Positions 1-10,429 of a stretch of 64,000 nt of DNA are shown here, in pieces. Source of the stretch: Gnetum montanum (lineage: Eukaryota > Streptophyta > Gnetopsida > Gnetales > Gnetaceae); contig MNCI01027447.1 in NCBI GenBank assembly GCA_015680685.1, forward strand, positions 322,638-386,637. The letters are read 5' to 3'. The position numbers and the translations under genes were made by a program. Within the stretch, counting starts at the first letter, position 1. Each line of letters begins with the position of its first letter. The notes under the pieces are model-generated. The model searched no databases. It was not told where the DNA came from and worked only from the letters and a program-made list of their open reading frames with translations.

Positions 1-2
1 CC

Positions 3-318
3 TACATTGGATGTCCCTTTGATAATGGTAATCCTCATCATGTGCCAATTATAACTATGGTCCAAGGAGCATCACATTAGTTACTGTTACAATTGGCATG
101 GGCCATGACTATTCATAAATCTTAAGGAATAACACTGGAAAAAGCTACTATTGACATTACTTCAAAAGAAGTTATGGGTCTAACATTTGTTGCATTATCT
201 AGATTCAAGAGTATTGATACTTTGAAGGTTCATCCTCCTTTCTCTATGCAGAAATACAAAAAGATTTTAAATGCTAAAAATCTCCAAAGTAGAATTGCAC
301 AGGAAGTTTGTTTTGCTT
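3..318 (+). pseudogene. PIF1-like DNA helicase, C-terminal fragment (probably Helitron-derived)
   Basis: The frame starting at base 3 reads AWAMTIHKS, an in-frame TAA where the family has Q, then G-TLEKATIDI, and later GLTFVALSRFKS followed by a PFSMQKYKKI tail. These are helicase motifs V and VI of the PIF1/RRM3 superfamily 1B helicases, ATP-driven 5'-3' DNA unwinding enzymes. In plants such sequences are most often fragments of the Rep-helicase of Helitron rolling-circle transposons. Only about the last 100 codons lie in the window; the rest is to the left. The frame ends at a TAA at about 318, where the family normally ends. There are at least two further internal stops, so this copy is dead. 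The family call is solid; Helitron rather than host PIF1 is inference, because no Helitron terminus was seen. Confidence 0.75.
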
Positions 319-660
319 AATTGGAGAATTAGGCATATTGAGTTCACACTTATCACTGTATTTTTCCTTTTGCTCAAGCTAATTCTACAACTCTGTAATG
401 TTTGTTGTAATAATTGTGCAATATATTCCTTCATCAACATATATGAAATATATAAAATTTTATTTGAAATGCATAGGAAAATCATTTTTATGTCTACCTT
501 AGAAGTGCATAAGAAAATCATTTTTCTCAATTGGAATATTAGGCATATTGTGTTCATGCTTATCACTGTATTTTTCCTTAATCCTATTCTACAACTCTGT
601 AATGTTTGTTGCAATAATTGTGCAATGTATTCCTTCATCAACATATACAAATATATAAAC
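289..660. repeat. Imperfect tandem duplication, two units of about 210 bp
   Basis: The block at 289-470 is repeated at 501-660. Both hold the words AGGCATATTG, TATCACTGTATTTTTCC, CTACAACTCTGTAATG and CCTTCATCAACATATA in the same order. A short third partial copy (GCATAGGAAAATCATTTTT) sits between them at 468-490. It lies directly behind the helicase stop, so it probably duplicates the 3' flank of that gene. Long open frames on both strands here are by-products of the duplication and low stop density, not genes. Confidence 0.85.
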
Positions 661-848
661 TTTTATTTCTACCAATTTATGTTTACCAGTATATATTATT
701 TGGAATGCAACTAGTGATGTTATTTAAATAGTTCTATTAATATTTTAACAACTTGAACATTTATAACTATGTCCTTTATAATGATAATTGATAACATAAA
801 ACCTTAAAAACATAATTAAATTCTACTCATTGCCTACGGAATCACTCC

Positions 849-856
849 ACTAGCTT

Positions 857-891
<35 letters not shown>

Positions 892-1287
892 TTGGCCGAG
901 ATTATTTTAAATAAGATGATTTTAACCAAGCTCGACTACTAGACAAGTTAACAAGATAACTAAAAATGGAATTACTCATCCCTCCTATTTTTTTCTACCA
1001 CTTACCCAATTTAGTTTAACTCTCTCAGTTGAGTTTATTCTATCTTTATTTTTTCATGGTGTTTTTGAGCTATTAGTTATGCAAGAGATTTATTTCTCAA
1101 AAACGCTATGAACAAATAAGGATAGAACAAACTTGATTGAGAGGGTAAAACTAAATTGAGAAAGGGATAGAGAAATAGAGAATGTATGAGTGATTTTTTT
1201 TAGTTATCTTGTTACCTCGTCCAATAGTCGAGCTTGATTAAATTCATCTTAGCCAATTAATAGAGATATATATATATCTAAGCTAGT
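849..1287. mobile_element. Foldback MITE, 439 bp, nearly all inverted repeat
   Basis: The left arm starts ACTAGCTTAGATATATATA and the right arm ends TATATATATCTAAGCTAGT. Inside, word after word returns in reverse complement: CAAGCTCGACTA/TAGTCGAGCTTG, AACAAGATAACTAAAAA/TTTTTTAGTTATCTTGTT, CAATTTAGTTT/AAACTAAATTG, GTTTTTGAG/CTCAAAAAC. The arms are about 210 bp with a loop of about 25 bp at 1070-1096. There is no coding content, so this is a non-autonomous DNA transposon. The ends (CACTA on the left, TACTA on the right, read inwards) recall CACTA elements, but no convincing target-site duplication is visible, so the superfamily stays open. A (TA)n run at 861-888 sits in the left arm. Confidence 0.85.
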
Positions 1288-1564
1288 AGTTTACAAGTTG
1301 CAGGTTTGATTTTTGTCAACATGTCGATTTAACATATTGTTATGTGTTTAACAAAAGTATTATGAAATTCTGTGTTATATGTCTATATATAGTATTACAT
1401 CCCTTCCATAGACATTGGGTATTATATTATGATTATGAATTATATATGTGAATGTGGTCTTAATGGATTATCAGGGACAACTTAGTTAGTTATAATGGTG
1501 ATTTATATATTATGATGCTTTGGCTCTTATGATATGATTATGAAGTTTTTACATGCCTAACTAA

Positions 1565-1733
1565 AAAGATCATCACTTGAAGCCATAGTGCTCATCCTAC
1601 TAGACAGGATCCCAAGAGGATTAGTAGATGAGTAAAAGCCTAACTTCTTTAAGTGGCTACACCTAGGCATGAACCCAGGTCTTCAACATGAGAAACAAGC
1701 ACCTTACCATCACTTTAAATGATAGTCCCTTTC
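1565..1733 (-). mobile_element. tRNA-derived SINE with 15-bp target-site duplication
   Basis: On the minus strand the 5' part resembles a tRNA gene, with a box-B-like GGTTCATGCCT about 50 nt in, and the element ends in a short T tract. It is bracketed by TACATGCCTAACTAA (1550-1564) and TACATGCCTAATTAA (1734-1748), a 15-bp duplication with one mismatch, as expected for LINE-mobilised SINEs. Length 169 bp. Its body differs from the SINEs at 5264, 7785, 8801 and 58145, so it is a separate family or an old subfamily. Confidence 0.7.
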
Positions 1734-1899
1734 TACATGCCTAATTAACATGATTATATACACGAGTCTTGTGTGATGTGTTAGACAAGAGGTGCAGGTG
1801 GTAATGATGTTGGGTTGGGATACAAGAGCATCTATTTGGTATGTGTTTATGCTTTATGAGTAATTTCAGTATTTATGCATTTGAACTATAGTGATATGC

Positions 1900-2072
1900 T
1901 ATGTGATGTTTGGATATGGTTTTGGCATGTGGACATGTAGTGTGTTTGATAAGGATCTTGTACGTTCAAATGGATTTTGATTTTGAGCCCTACTATTTTT
2001 ATTAGGATTTTTTGAACCTTGGGGAAATTAGTGGAAGGAGGAAAATAAAACCTAAGCTTATGAAAAGATATA

Positions 2073-2110
<38 letters not shown>

Positions 2111-2160
2111 TAAACTAGATTTCCAAGTCATGTGTATCATACGACATACAAAAGTTATAA
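1900..2160 (+). repeat. Dispersed repeat, copy A (without SINE)
   Basis: This stretch (GGACATGTAG...GATAAGGATCTTGTACGTTC...CCTTGGGGAAATTAGTGGAAG...AAGCTTATGAAAA) aligns with 7700-8095, except that copy B is interrupted by a SINE. The parent element is not recognised; LTR or untranslated DNA of an old retrotransposon is likely. Copy A ends in a (TG)n microsatellite at 2074-2106, which produces a spurious His/Thr-rich frame on the other strand. Confidence 0.65.
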
Positions 2161-3433
2161 AAAATTACATATTTAACATGTAAATGTTATAATTATCATT
2201 TGGATTACACCACCTTTCGCATTGATTACATAGTGAATTTGGGTTTTCTATTTCTGTATAAATAGAAATCGATTTTGAGCCTGTTTTTCCTTGTCTCTTC
2301 TATTTTCAACACTTCTTTCAAATTTTTAGCTTTCTGGATGGATTTTTCTTTTCTTTGAACTTGGATTTGAAATTGTTGTGGTCATGCATATGTAAGTACA
2401 AGACTTGCTTGCAATGAAACATTATCTTGTCAAAATTTTGAAGGTTTTATTCCTATTTAGTGCTTTTTTTTTGTTTCAACAAATTTAATTAGGAGGTTAT
2501 CTTTACCTTTCACTATATTTTTGTGCTAGAATGGTTTATAAAATCATGCAATGTGGGCATGTGGTATGAATAGGTTAAAGATTGAGTTTGAATGAATAGT
2601 TTAGAAAACTGTCAAAATTTGTAGTTATGTTACAAATTATGCATGAATAGATATATGATGCATGGAATGATTTGAAACTTGTAGAAAATTAGATGTGATG
2701 CTAAGGTGAGCAACATGGTTTTGGTATTATGTACTATGAGTATGTTTATGTTTAGGTGTTTCTAGGAGTTTCAATTATTACTTATAGTAATTAAATATTA
2801 TTATTTATTATTTTATTAATAAAATTTAAATGCACATAACTTGGTCTCTAGGAATCTGATTAAGGTGAAATTGGTGTTGTGAGCAGCATCTTTTTATGTA
2901 CTTTTCAATTATGAAATTTTTTTAATCTTTTGGCATCTATGTTTTGAAGATTACATTAGTGGTCAATTTATGAAATTATATGTAGTTCAAGAAGTATGTT
3001 TGTGATTAGAAATTTTGTTATGTCATGTTCTAATATTATTTTCACAAAGTGACTATAACTGTTAGCCTTGCATTTATGTGATCATGTTATATGTTTGCTT
3101 TTGGATGTATTGTGATTATGGCACAAGGTAACTTAAGTTAGCCTAGATTAGTATGTGTCTTCACAACAACACTTGTAACAGTTGTTGGTGGGTGGTTCTA
3201 GTAAGAGGGTGTGGACTAGTTAATGATGAGGTATCCTAGAGGTAGTTGTGGATTTACCTTCCCTGTGATGCATTAGTGAGGCTCCTATCTCAGGCCTTAT
3301 CATGAAAGTAGGAGAGCATATGGGTGTTCATTCCTATGACTGGTATGTGAAAAAGGTGTGTACATATCTATAGCCAGTCCTGCAGAAGGCTAGTGATTGT
3401 AGGTTATAGGGTAATGAACTCTAGCATGGGTTG
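2161..3433. other. AT-rich sequence with no feature recognised
   Basis: No reading frame, repeat boundary or RNA signature is visible. The composition and scattered degenerate words are like the neighbouring transposon remnants, so it is probably very old transposon DNA. Bases 1288-1549 and 1749-1899 are likewise blank. Confidence 0.5.
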
Positions 3434-4289
3434 GTGATGAGTCATCATTGATTGGTTGTGCATGCATCGATGAGGCCCCATCAACATAGTGTCTGTCTAT
3501 TACCTATAAATACATGCCTACCAGTCGCATTTATAGCAATCTAGATTTTAGTAGTAGTGAAGCTCTTTCATGTTTTCCATTCAAAAGTTCAAATTTTTTC
3601 CCTAAGTGCCTGCACTAGGAGTCATTGAGTGTACAAATCTTTATTCAAGCATCGTTGCACCTGAGCACAATAGTGTGTGCAGCAATAAAGATGAGCTTTC
3701 TGATAAACCTTACAGCACTTTGGATAGATTAGGTATTTTATTTATGCATTTAATGTTTTCAATTATTTGTTAATTATTTTTAATTATTTCACAAATATTT
3801 TCTAGCAATTAAGTTAATGAGGTTATTAAGCTAGATAAATTAAATACATAAGTACGACCGCTTCAAGCATAACATGTATTCTCTTGGTAATCCCAGTAGT
3901 GTTATTACTTGGTATGCCCAATAGCGTAGCACTTGGTCACCCAGTAGTGGATATGTGGGTTTAAGATGTGTATAGAAAGTGGAAATGGATACTTATGTTA
4001 GGATTAGTTAAATGTTAGTAAATTTGTTAATCAAATTACTTTTATTCATATTTGAGCACTGATCTATAAAACATAGAAAATGATAAAAATCGAATGCCTC
4101 AGTTACACTTAACCATACCAACGAATGTCACAAGTGTAATTAGGAAGACAATGATTGACCTTAAGGTTAGATTCACTTCCTAAAGGGCTAGTGCACTGGA
4201 AATGATGAAGTTCATAGAATTTAACCAAACCACATGTGAACACTTTGTGATTCGTATGGTTGGGCATAGGAGTACCTCCCCATTCATTA
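3434..4289 (+). mobile_element. Solo LTR, Athila-like Gypsy family
   Basis: The sequence follows the LTR of the 9.4-19.4 kb element block by block: start TGATGAGTCATC, TATA box TATAAATA at 3505-3512, AGTGAAGCTCTT, AGTGCCTGCACTAGGAGTC, GAGCACAATAGTGTG, CATAAGTACGACCGCTTCAAGC, and an end close to TTCATTA at 4289. No gag or pol follows, so it is most simply a solo LTR left by LTR-LTR recombination. The termini are diverged, so each boundary is good to about 5 bp. A target-site duplication was not found. Confidence 0.7.
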
Positions 4290-5263
4290 GTTGGGTAAAC
4301 AAAAGACCTACAAGTAAATGACCGATTATAAGTACCCATGGATACGTTTCACATGCTACACTTAGTGCGAATACGCTAGTGACCATATGGGTTATGTGTA
4401 TATGTTAGTATCACTTTGAGAGTCCTAGTAATTGTAATATATCTTGTGATTGATCTATGAATGTGTGGTCTATGTAATGCTTGATGGTATACTGTGGATA
4501 CCAAGGTATGGATATGATAGTAAAAATGCATGCAAGGTGGAAGGCATGTGATTTAATGGATACACGGTTGATTATGCTTGACAATAATTATATCTATAAA
4601 TAGATGTTAACTATCTATTCACTTTAGCAATAATAATGTCAGTATTATGTCTGATATTATATGTGCACGTGTTACTTAGAGCATGTGCATGATTGATTGT
4701 TAATGCAAGTTTCTTTGTACCTGATTCCTCACCTCCAATGCAACACTTTTTGGTCATCTACTAGGGGAAGTGTATAAGCTTTCGACTTAATTTTATACTA
4801 ACTTTATTAAGTTAAAAATGGAGGTTGTGGTGGTGCTAGAGAGCACTAAGAGATTTGAGGAAAGGGATGTCTAAAGGGATTGGTTGATGTAAATCTCCAT
4901 GTATAGTTTTTTTGTAGACTATTCATGTATCATAACCCTCACGATACTCCTATGTATATGATGTTAATGTTTTTTGAATATTGTAAGAGGAGTATAAATT
5001 TTTTATTTATGTAGAGACATGTACTTTTATAAATTGATGTGTATGCTTGGTCTTTGGTTTAGCATGGATTTTAGTATAGTTTAATCTTATGAGATATATA
5101 TATATTAAGTGATTGATTCTTAATGTATTTTCATGCACCATTAGTTTCTCAGTTTGTCATGCTTCGATTCTATTATTATTATTACTAGTGATTCTAAGCA
5201 TCATTTAATTTTAGCCAAATGCGCTAGGGTAGGATTACATATAGTCATCTAGTTTTGATTTAA
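4290..5263. other. Unassigned repeat-like sequence
   Basis: No coding frame survives. A purine-rich stretch near 4815-4880 followed by TGATGTAAATCTCCATG looks like untranslated or LTR sequence of an older Gypsy element, but I could not pair it with a second copy in the window. Confidence 0.35.
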
Positions 5264-5440
5264 TAATGAGGTGTTAGCCTAGAGGTAAAATTATTGATTT
5301 AAAAGCTTCAAGTCATGGGTTCATTTCTAGTAGCTAATGTTGAGTTATAAAGTCCTAATTAGACTATATATCTTTGGGTGAACCTATATTACAATTATTT
5401 TGAAGTTCCTACTCCTACATTGCATCCCTCCAACAATCCC
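5264..5440 (+). mobile_element. tRNA-derived SINE (family with GTTAGCCTAG box A)
   Basis: It begins GAGGTGTTAGCCTAGAGG (tRNA box-A-like) with a box-B-like TGGGTTCATTTCTAG about 45 nt later, then the family body GAGTTATAAAGTCC, ATATATCTTTGGGTG and ACCTATATTACAATTATTT. The same order of blocks occurs at 7785-7953 (minus), 8801-8940 and 58145-58289. The 3' end is approximate and no target-site duplication is clear. Confidence 0.65.
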
Positions 5441-5589
5441 TCCTCTACCTTACAAAATAAAATAAAATAAAAATCTTAAATAGTTAAAGAAATTATTTTT
5501 TTACCCTATTATCAAGCTTTTGAACAAGTACATTTGGAATTTTTATAAAGTAAACATAACCAAATAGTTTTAGATGAGAATGGGAAAGG

Positions 5590-5745
5590 GGTGCTAGAAC
5601 ATAAAATATTTTTAAACAATATTTACCCCTAAGACATATTGTTTAATTAGAAATTTATAACTTAGTATTATCTATTAGAATTTGAACCCATAACTTGGTG
5701 TTTCCAAATACTTTTAGATGAGAGATATTGGATACTTTATCATAA
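5590..5745 (-). mobile_element. Diverged SINE of the same family, reverse orientation
   Basis: Read on the minus strand it shows a box-B-like GGGTTCAAATTCTAA and the family body AAGTTATAAATTTCTAATTA followed by GTCTTAGGGGT. The box A end is eroded. It lies 150 bp from a plus-strand copy, so the two could pair as an inverted repeat in RNA. Confidence 0.5.
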
Positions 5746-5977
5746 AGGATCTCACAAGATGTCTTATCTTTATTTGAAGTTATTATCAAACTATTTAAGA
5801 GGTATGTGAAGACATGAATAACTTCATTTCAATATTCACTCAAGATGAAGACATGCTTTAATAGACACTTATACATCTCTTGAATAATGTCACTTCCTCT
5901 AAACTATGTCATTACTTTAAAGTACATAACTGTAAGTGGTTTGCTTATATCTCTAATTTTGTACATAATCATTATCA

Positions 5978-6411
5978 TCATCCTTATCTTGTCCCAACAA
6001 AATGGGGTCGGCTACATGAGTTCTTTTTCATCATTTTCCTCTATGAAGAGCTAAATCTTTGTTTATTTGTAGTTTCTTCAAATCATATTTGATTGTTTTT
6101 TCCCATTTATTTTTTAGTATTTTTTAGTGGCTTTCCTAGAATAATTATGTAGCAATATTTGGTTATGGGCTCATTGTCTAATCTTCTTTACACATGTCTA
6201 AATCATATAAGCTACCATTCTTGTAGCTTATCTGAAATAGAAGCTACTTCAAGTCTTCCTTTGATGTTTGTATTATATAGTTTATCTCTTCCAGTAACAT
6301 TCAATATCCGTCAAAGCATTCATATTTCCACTACATTGATTTCTCGTTCATCCCTCCTTTATAATGCCCAACATTCCATACCATATAAGATAGTAGGCCT
6401 AATTGCTATCA
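5978..6411 (-). mobile_element. 5'-truncated RTE-type LINE, 3' end only
   Basis: On the minus strand the frame reads RPTILYGMECWALYKGG, matching the conserved C-terminal block of RTE-clade LINE reverse transcriptase proteins, and the 3' end is the hallmark GTAGCCGACCCCATTTTGT followed by GGGACAAGATAAGGATGATG. The element is flanked by near-identical 21-bp direct repeats at 5957-5977 and 6412-6432 (TTTTGTACATAAT...ATTATCA, one difference), a classic LINE target-site duplication. Its 434 bp against several kb for a full element shows the usual 5' truncation. Many in-frame stops: inactive. RTE LINEs can supply the machinery that moves SINEs. Confidence 0.85.
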
Positions 6412-6432
6412 TTTTGTACATAATAATTATCA

Positions 6433-7690
6433 AAATTTTTATTAACAAATTCACCTTATCTATCTAATTTAATGGCTTTAATCCTTAAATTTTTTATATT
6501 CTCAAAATTTGAAAATTTTAAAATGTACCTAACACATCATTTTCAAAGTGTAAGATGTAAGCCCAAGCATATCTACCATAGTCATCAATAATTACAAGTA
6601 TTCACATTTATCATGTGTAATAGTGGACATGGATCCAACAACATGCAAGTACCTCAATTCAAGAGGTTTTTTACTTTTCCATTTGATTTAAGCAAGGCAA
6701 GATATTTGTTTATTTTACAAATATAAATATCATTTCATTTAAGAAATATCAAAAACTTTGATGTTAATGATAGTTTGATTCTTCATCAATCTTCAAGATT
6801 CTAGTATAAGACATGCATATCTCTAATTTCGTAATCTTGTTATGTTAGAAATAGAGGAAATTAATACAACTTAAGTTTTATCTAAAATGACATTACTTTT
6901 CAACTTAGAAAATCTCCAATAGTTCTCTTTCCACTATAAGAAAGAAAATAAATGCCTATGACTCATTTTGAAGTTGAAGAGAATTTACTACAAAGTTTTT
7001 CTTTGGCTTATGAATTATAGTATGATATTTATTGTCACCATCTAAAATTTTGCATAGGTTTAATTATTTGATTTAATGCATGTGTTTAATTATTTAAAGT
7101 TTTCAAAAACTAAATAATAGGATTATATTATTTGTGTTACAGTTATTGTTATTATTATTATTTTACTTAAGTAAATACAATCTACTTGTTAAAATTTTTC
7201 ATCTTTTTCTTTTATTATCATTGATGCTCAGTTATAGATCTTTTGTATATTTATGATTGAATGTTAAAATCTAATTACCCTTGGAAATTTTTCTTTTCAT
7301 TACTTATCATTCCTTTACAAGTATTTGACTATGCATGTTTTATTCTTTATGCACAATCCATTATGCATATTTACTATTTATTATGCATATGTGATTACAT
7401 AATACTATGTTCATAGAGCATTTAGGATCCTAACCTTACCTAGGTGATACACTATATCACTTTTGTCATCAAACTAAAATTCTTAGGTAATGCAAATTAT
7501 AATTAAAGATTTCATAAAAAAAAGCTTTGTTGAGGAAGTGCCTTAGAGTGATGTCTTAGAATCTAATTTTACCAATGTATGTGGGACAATCAAATATGCC
7601 AATTTTGATCCTTGGTTCACTAGAATTTGAGCTACAATGCTTAAAATATAAAATTTTTAGTTTGCTAAAAAAAACCCCATGTGAGTTTTA
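6433..7690. other. AT-rich sequence with no feature recognised
   Basis: Simple AT-rich DNA with short homopolymers and ATTATT runs (7146-7163). No frame, repeat pair or RNA gene was recognised. Confidence 0.5.
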
Positions 7691-8095
7691 GTATTTGAAT
7701 TGTAGAGCTATGCTAAGTGATGCTTATATAAAATTTCAACATGTAGACATGTATTATGCTTGATATGGATCTTATAGGTTCAAATAGAAGGTTAGGGGAG
7801 ATTGTTGGAATCTTGAAATAATTGTAATATAGGTACACCCTAAGATATATAGTCTAATTAGGACTTTATAACTTAACATTGGCCACCAAAATCAAACCCA
7901 TGACTTGGAGATTTCAAATCAAAAGTCTGACCACTAGGCTAATAGCCCATTGTTCTTATAGGTTCAAAAAATTTTTAATTTAGAGTCCCTATGGATTTGT
8001 TATGAGCCTTTGAACCTTAGGGGTGTTAATTGGAAGAAGAAGATAGGAAATAAGCTTATGAAAATGCTTATAAAAAATTTTAAAAAATACTATTC
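7690..8095 (+). repeat. Dispersed repeat, copy B (SINE-interrupted)
   Basis: Homologous to 1900-2160: ATGTAGACATGTATTATGCTTGATATGGATCT before the SINE, and GAGTCCCTATGG, CCTTAGGGGTGTTAATTGGAAG and AAGCTTATGAAAA after it. The SINE at 7785-7953 interrupts it exactly where copy A is continuous, so the repeat is older than the SINE. Confidence 0.65.
7785..7953 (-). mobile_element. tRNA-derived SINE with perfect 15-bp target-site duplication
   Basis: Minus strand: box-A-like TTAGCCTAGTGG right at the 5' end, box-B-like GGGTTTGATTTTG, then AAGTTATAAAGTCCTAATTA and GGGTGTACCTATATTACAA. It is flanked by TCTTATAGGTTCAAA on both sides (7770-7784 and 7954-7968, identical). Copy A of the host repeat (1900-2160) supplies an empty site. 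Length 169 bp. This is the best-defined SINE copy in the window and can serve as the family reference. Confidence 0.88.
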
Positions 8096-8800
8096 AAAAA
8101 GTTAAGCTAGTTTACTAGTAAATCAAGTTTGAGTCCAAATCCTTGGGGGTCTCATAACATTTCTATTAGTTATTTATATTATTTTATACATAATTAATAC
8201 ATTTATTATAACACCCTACTTCTAGATACCATATCCTCGTTGCTATGTTTTGTAGTTTAAACCTTTGATGTGTTGTTTATTTAACCTTTACCTTGTATTT
8301 GTACCTTCTCTTTGGATATACCTTGTTAGTGTTGTGTATTTTTGGATTGTATGTATGTATTTTAGCTTTTTTGGTGATTGTGCTTTGTGTTTAGGCCTTG
8401 CTTTTACTTTTATGTATTTTTGATATTTTAGATGTTCCACTTTAATCTTATTTTTATTTCTATTTAATAAGCAATACATAAATGAGCTAAGTGTTTTGTA
8501 AATGGTTTGGTAAGATGTTAGTGGTATTTTAATTGATTTTATTTGAAGCTCATGTGCATTACTTAATTTATCTATATGCCTTGTAATTACCTTTTTAAGG
8601 TGTATTTAATATTTGAATTTTTTTTATCTTTAGCATAAATGTACTAATCCCTTTGTTAAATTTATGAGTAAGGAGATATCAAGTACTTATTGGGTCATTA
8701 ACACATGGAGTTCTACATCAAGCATGTGATATGCTTTCTTATTTATGTGTGATATATCTTTTGTAAATTTTTGGTAATTAATTTATTTATTTAACAATTA
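8096..8800. other. Unassigned AT-rich sequence
   Basis: No recognised feature. A TATAACACCCTACTTCTAGA word at about 8207-8226 is like the start of some Gypsy LTRs, but no matching end was found. Confidence 0.4.
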
Positions 8801-8940
8801 GATGTTAGCCTAGTGTTATGGGTCTTGGCCTAGTCATTCCATGTCAAAGGTTCAATTCTACTAGGTAGCACTAAGTTATAAAATTCTATAAATCTTGGGG
8901 TGTACCTATGTTACAATTATTTTGGATTTCAACACCCCAA
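8801..8940 (+). mobile_element. tRNA-derived SINE, same family
   Basis: GATGTTAGCCTAGTGTTATGG (box A), AAAGGTTCAATTCTACTAGG (box B), GCACTAAGTTATAAAATTC, CTTGGGGTGTACCTATGTTAC and a CAACACCCC end match the copy at 58145-58289 almost throughout. Boundaries lie in AT-rich DNA and the target-site duplication is not clear. Confidence 0.75.
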
Positions 8941-8942
8941 CT

Positions 8943-9416
8943 AATTAATTAATTAATTTTTAGAGAGGTAGCATGAGGTAGTACACTAGTTAGTATATTT
9001 GGATTTGTGCCTTGCACCCTAGTTAGTATTTGGAGATGACATAGCTATTAGGTAGTACCTAAGGTACCTTAGTAGATTAACATTAGGGTATAGATCCTTT
9101 AAGAAATAATATTTATTTAATTTTAGAAATTTAGGATAAATCATATTTTCTTTTTAGTTTTATTTTTTCTATTAGTAATTACCCAATTAGTTTGACCCTA
9201 GCATATCATTGTGAGTGTAAATACCTAGTAACTTTTCCCATTAGAATCATCCATGACATCACCAACATTTGGAAGAGTGATCAAAATAGGAAGACCATGC
9301 TGAATAGAATAGTAGCCTCATGCAAGCTTGCATAGCCATTTAGATCTATGTAAGCGCTTTTCATTTCAAATTCTATTTTAGATCTTGTTTAGATTTGATC
9401 TTTGACCATTAGCTTT
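8943..9416. other. Unassigned sequence upstream of the Athila-like element
   Basis: No coding or repeat feature was recognised. This is the insertion site flank of the element that begins at 9417. Confidence 0.4.
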
Positions 9417-10183
9417 TGATGAACACGATTTTGCTATCGAAGTCTATAAATATCATGCTTTGGCTCTATTTTTTGAGAAGTTTGAAGTTAGTTTTCAATC
9501 AGATTAGTGAAGCTCTTGTCATTTATTTTCCTTAGAGTTAGAATATTTTTTGAGTGCTCGCAGAAGTAGTCTAAGTGTGTACGATTCTTTGTTTGAGCAC
9601 TGATGTACCTAAGTGTAGTAGTGTGACAGGAACAAAATGAACTCTTTTGACAATGCTTGTAGCACTGAGAATAGATTAATATTTTCTTTAATGCATTTTA
9701 CTTTCTTGCTATTTATTTTAATGCATTTGAATTAAGCAATTTATTTCCAGTTGTTAATGAACATAAGCATGACCACTTCGAGCATTCATATAGTACTTGA
9801 TAGCCTAGCAATGCTTAATGTTTGGTAGCCCAACAATGCTATATGTGTTCAGGATGTGTTTAGAAAAGTGGAATGGTTACTTGTGTTGGGCTAGATAGGC
9901 AATAATGAATTAGATTTTAAATTAATCTACTCTTCATTCTTGTTGTAGGCTATCAAATCTATAAAATATAAAATAAGAAAAATCATATACCTCAATTACA
10001 CTTAAGCCATACCTTGAGCCTCACAAGTGTAGTTGGGAAGACAACGAACATTCGCAATGCCCATTTCACTTCCAAGAAGAGCTAGTGTACTAGATAACTA
10101 TAGGTCCATAGAATTTGAACGAATCGCGCATAATGCCTTAGTGATTTGTATGGTTAGGTGTAGGGATACCTAGTCGCTCATCA
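9417..10183 (+). repeat. 5' LTR of the Athila-like element
   Basis: 767 bp, starts TGATGAACACG and ends CGCTCATCA. TATA box TATAAATA at 9445-9452. Against the 3' LTR it lacks about 105 bp just before the TATA box, where the 3' LTR has U3 motif repeats; the remainder aligns closely. A tRNA primer-binding site after 10183 is not evident. Confidence 0.88.
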
Positions 10184-10429
10184 TTAACATTGTTACTAGG
10201 GATATTTTTGTTGTTTCATGTGCTATCTAGGATATGGTGAAAGGTATTTAAATCATTAGAATAAACCTAAGAGTCATATCTTATCTTACAATTACTACAA
10301 CAAATACTCAGAAGCACACTATGATTTCTATTTTGCTAACCGAAAATATCTTCTTCTCATAGGAGTGGTTTGTCATCCAAGACTAATAAAGCTTATCAAC
10401 TAGTGCCTCAATAATATTGAATTATATAT

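Noticed and set aside
271-714. 147-codon plus frame and 127-codon minus frame
   Set aside because: Both cover the tandem duplication and share its repeats; no domain, and low complexity.
1886-2140. His/Thr-rich minus-strand frame of 84 codons
   Set aside because: Produced by the (TG)n microsatellite at 2074-2106 and flanking repeat DNA.
7785-7953. tRNA gene
   Set aside because: Boxes A and B are present, but no cloverleaf closes, and a 169-bp body with target-site duplication shows a SINE.
8207-8480. Start of another Gypsy LTR (TATAACACCC)
   Set aside because: No matching end, internal region or second copy in the window.
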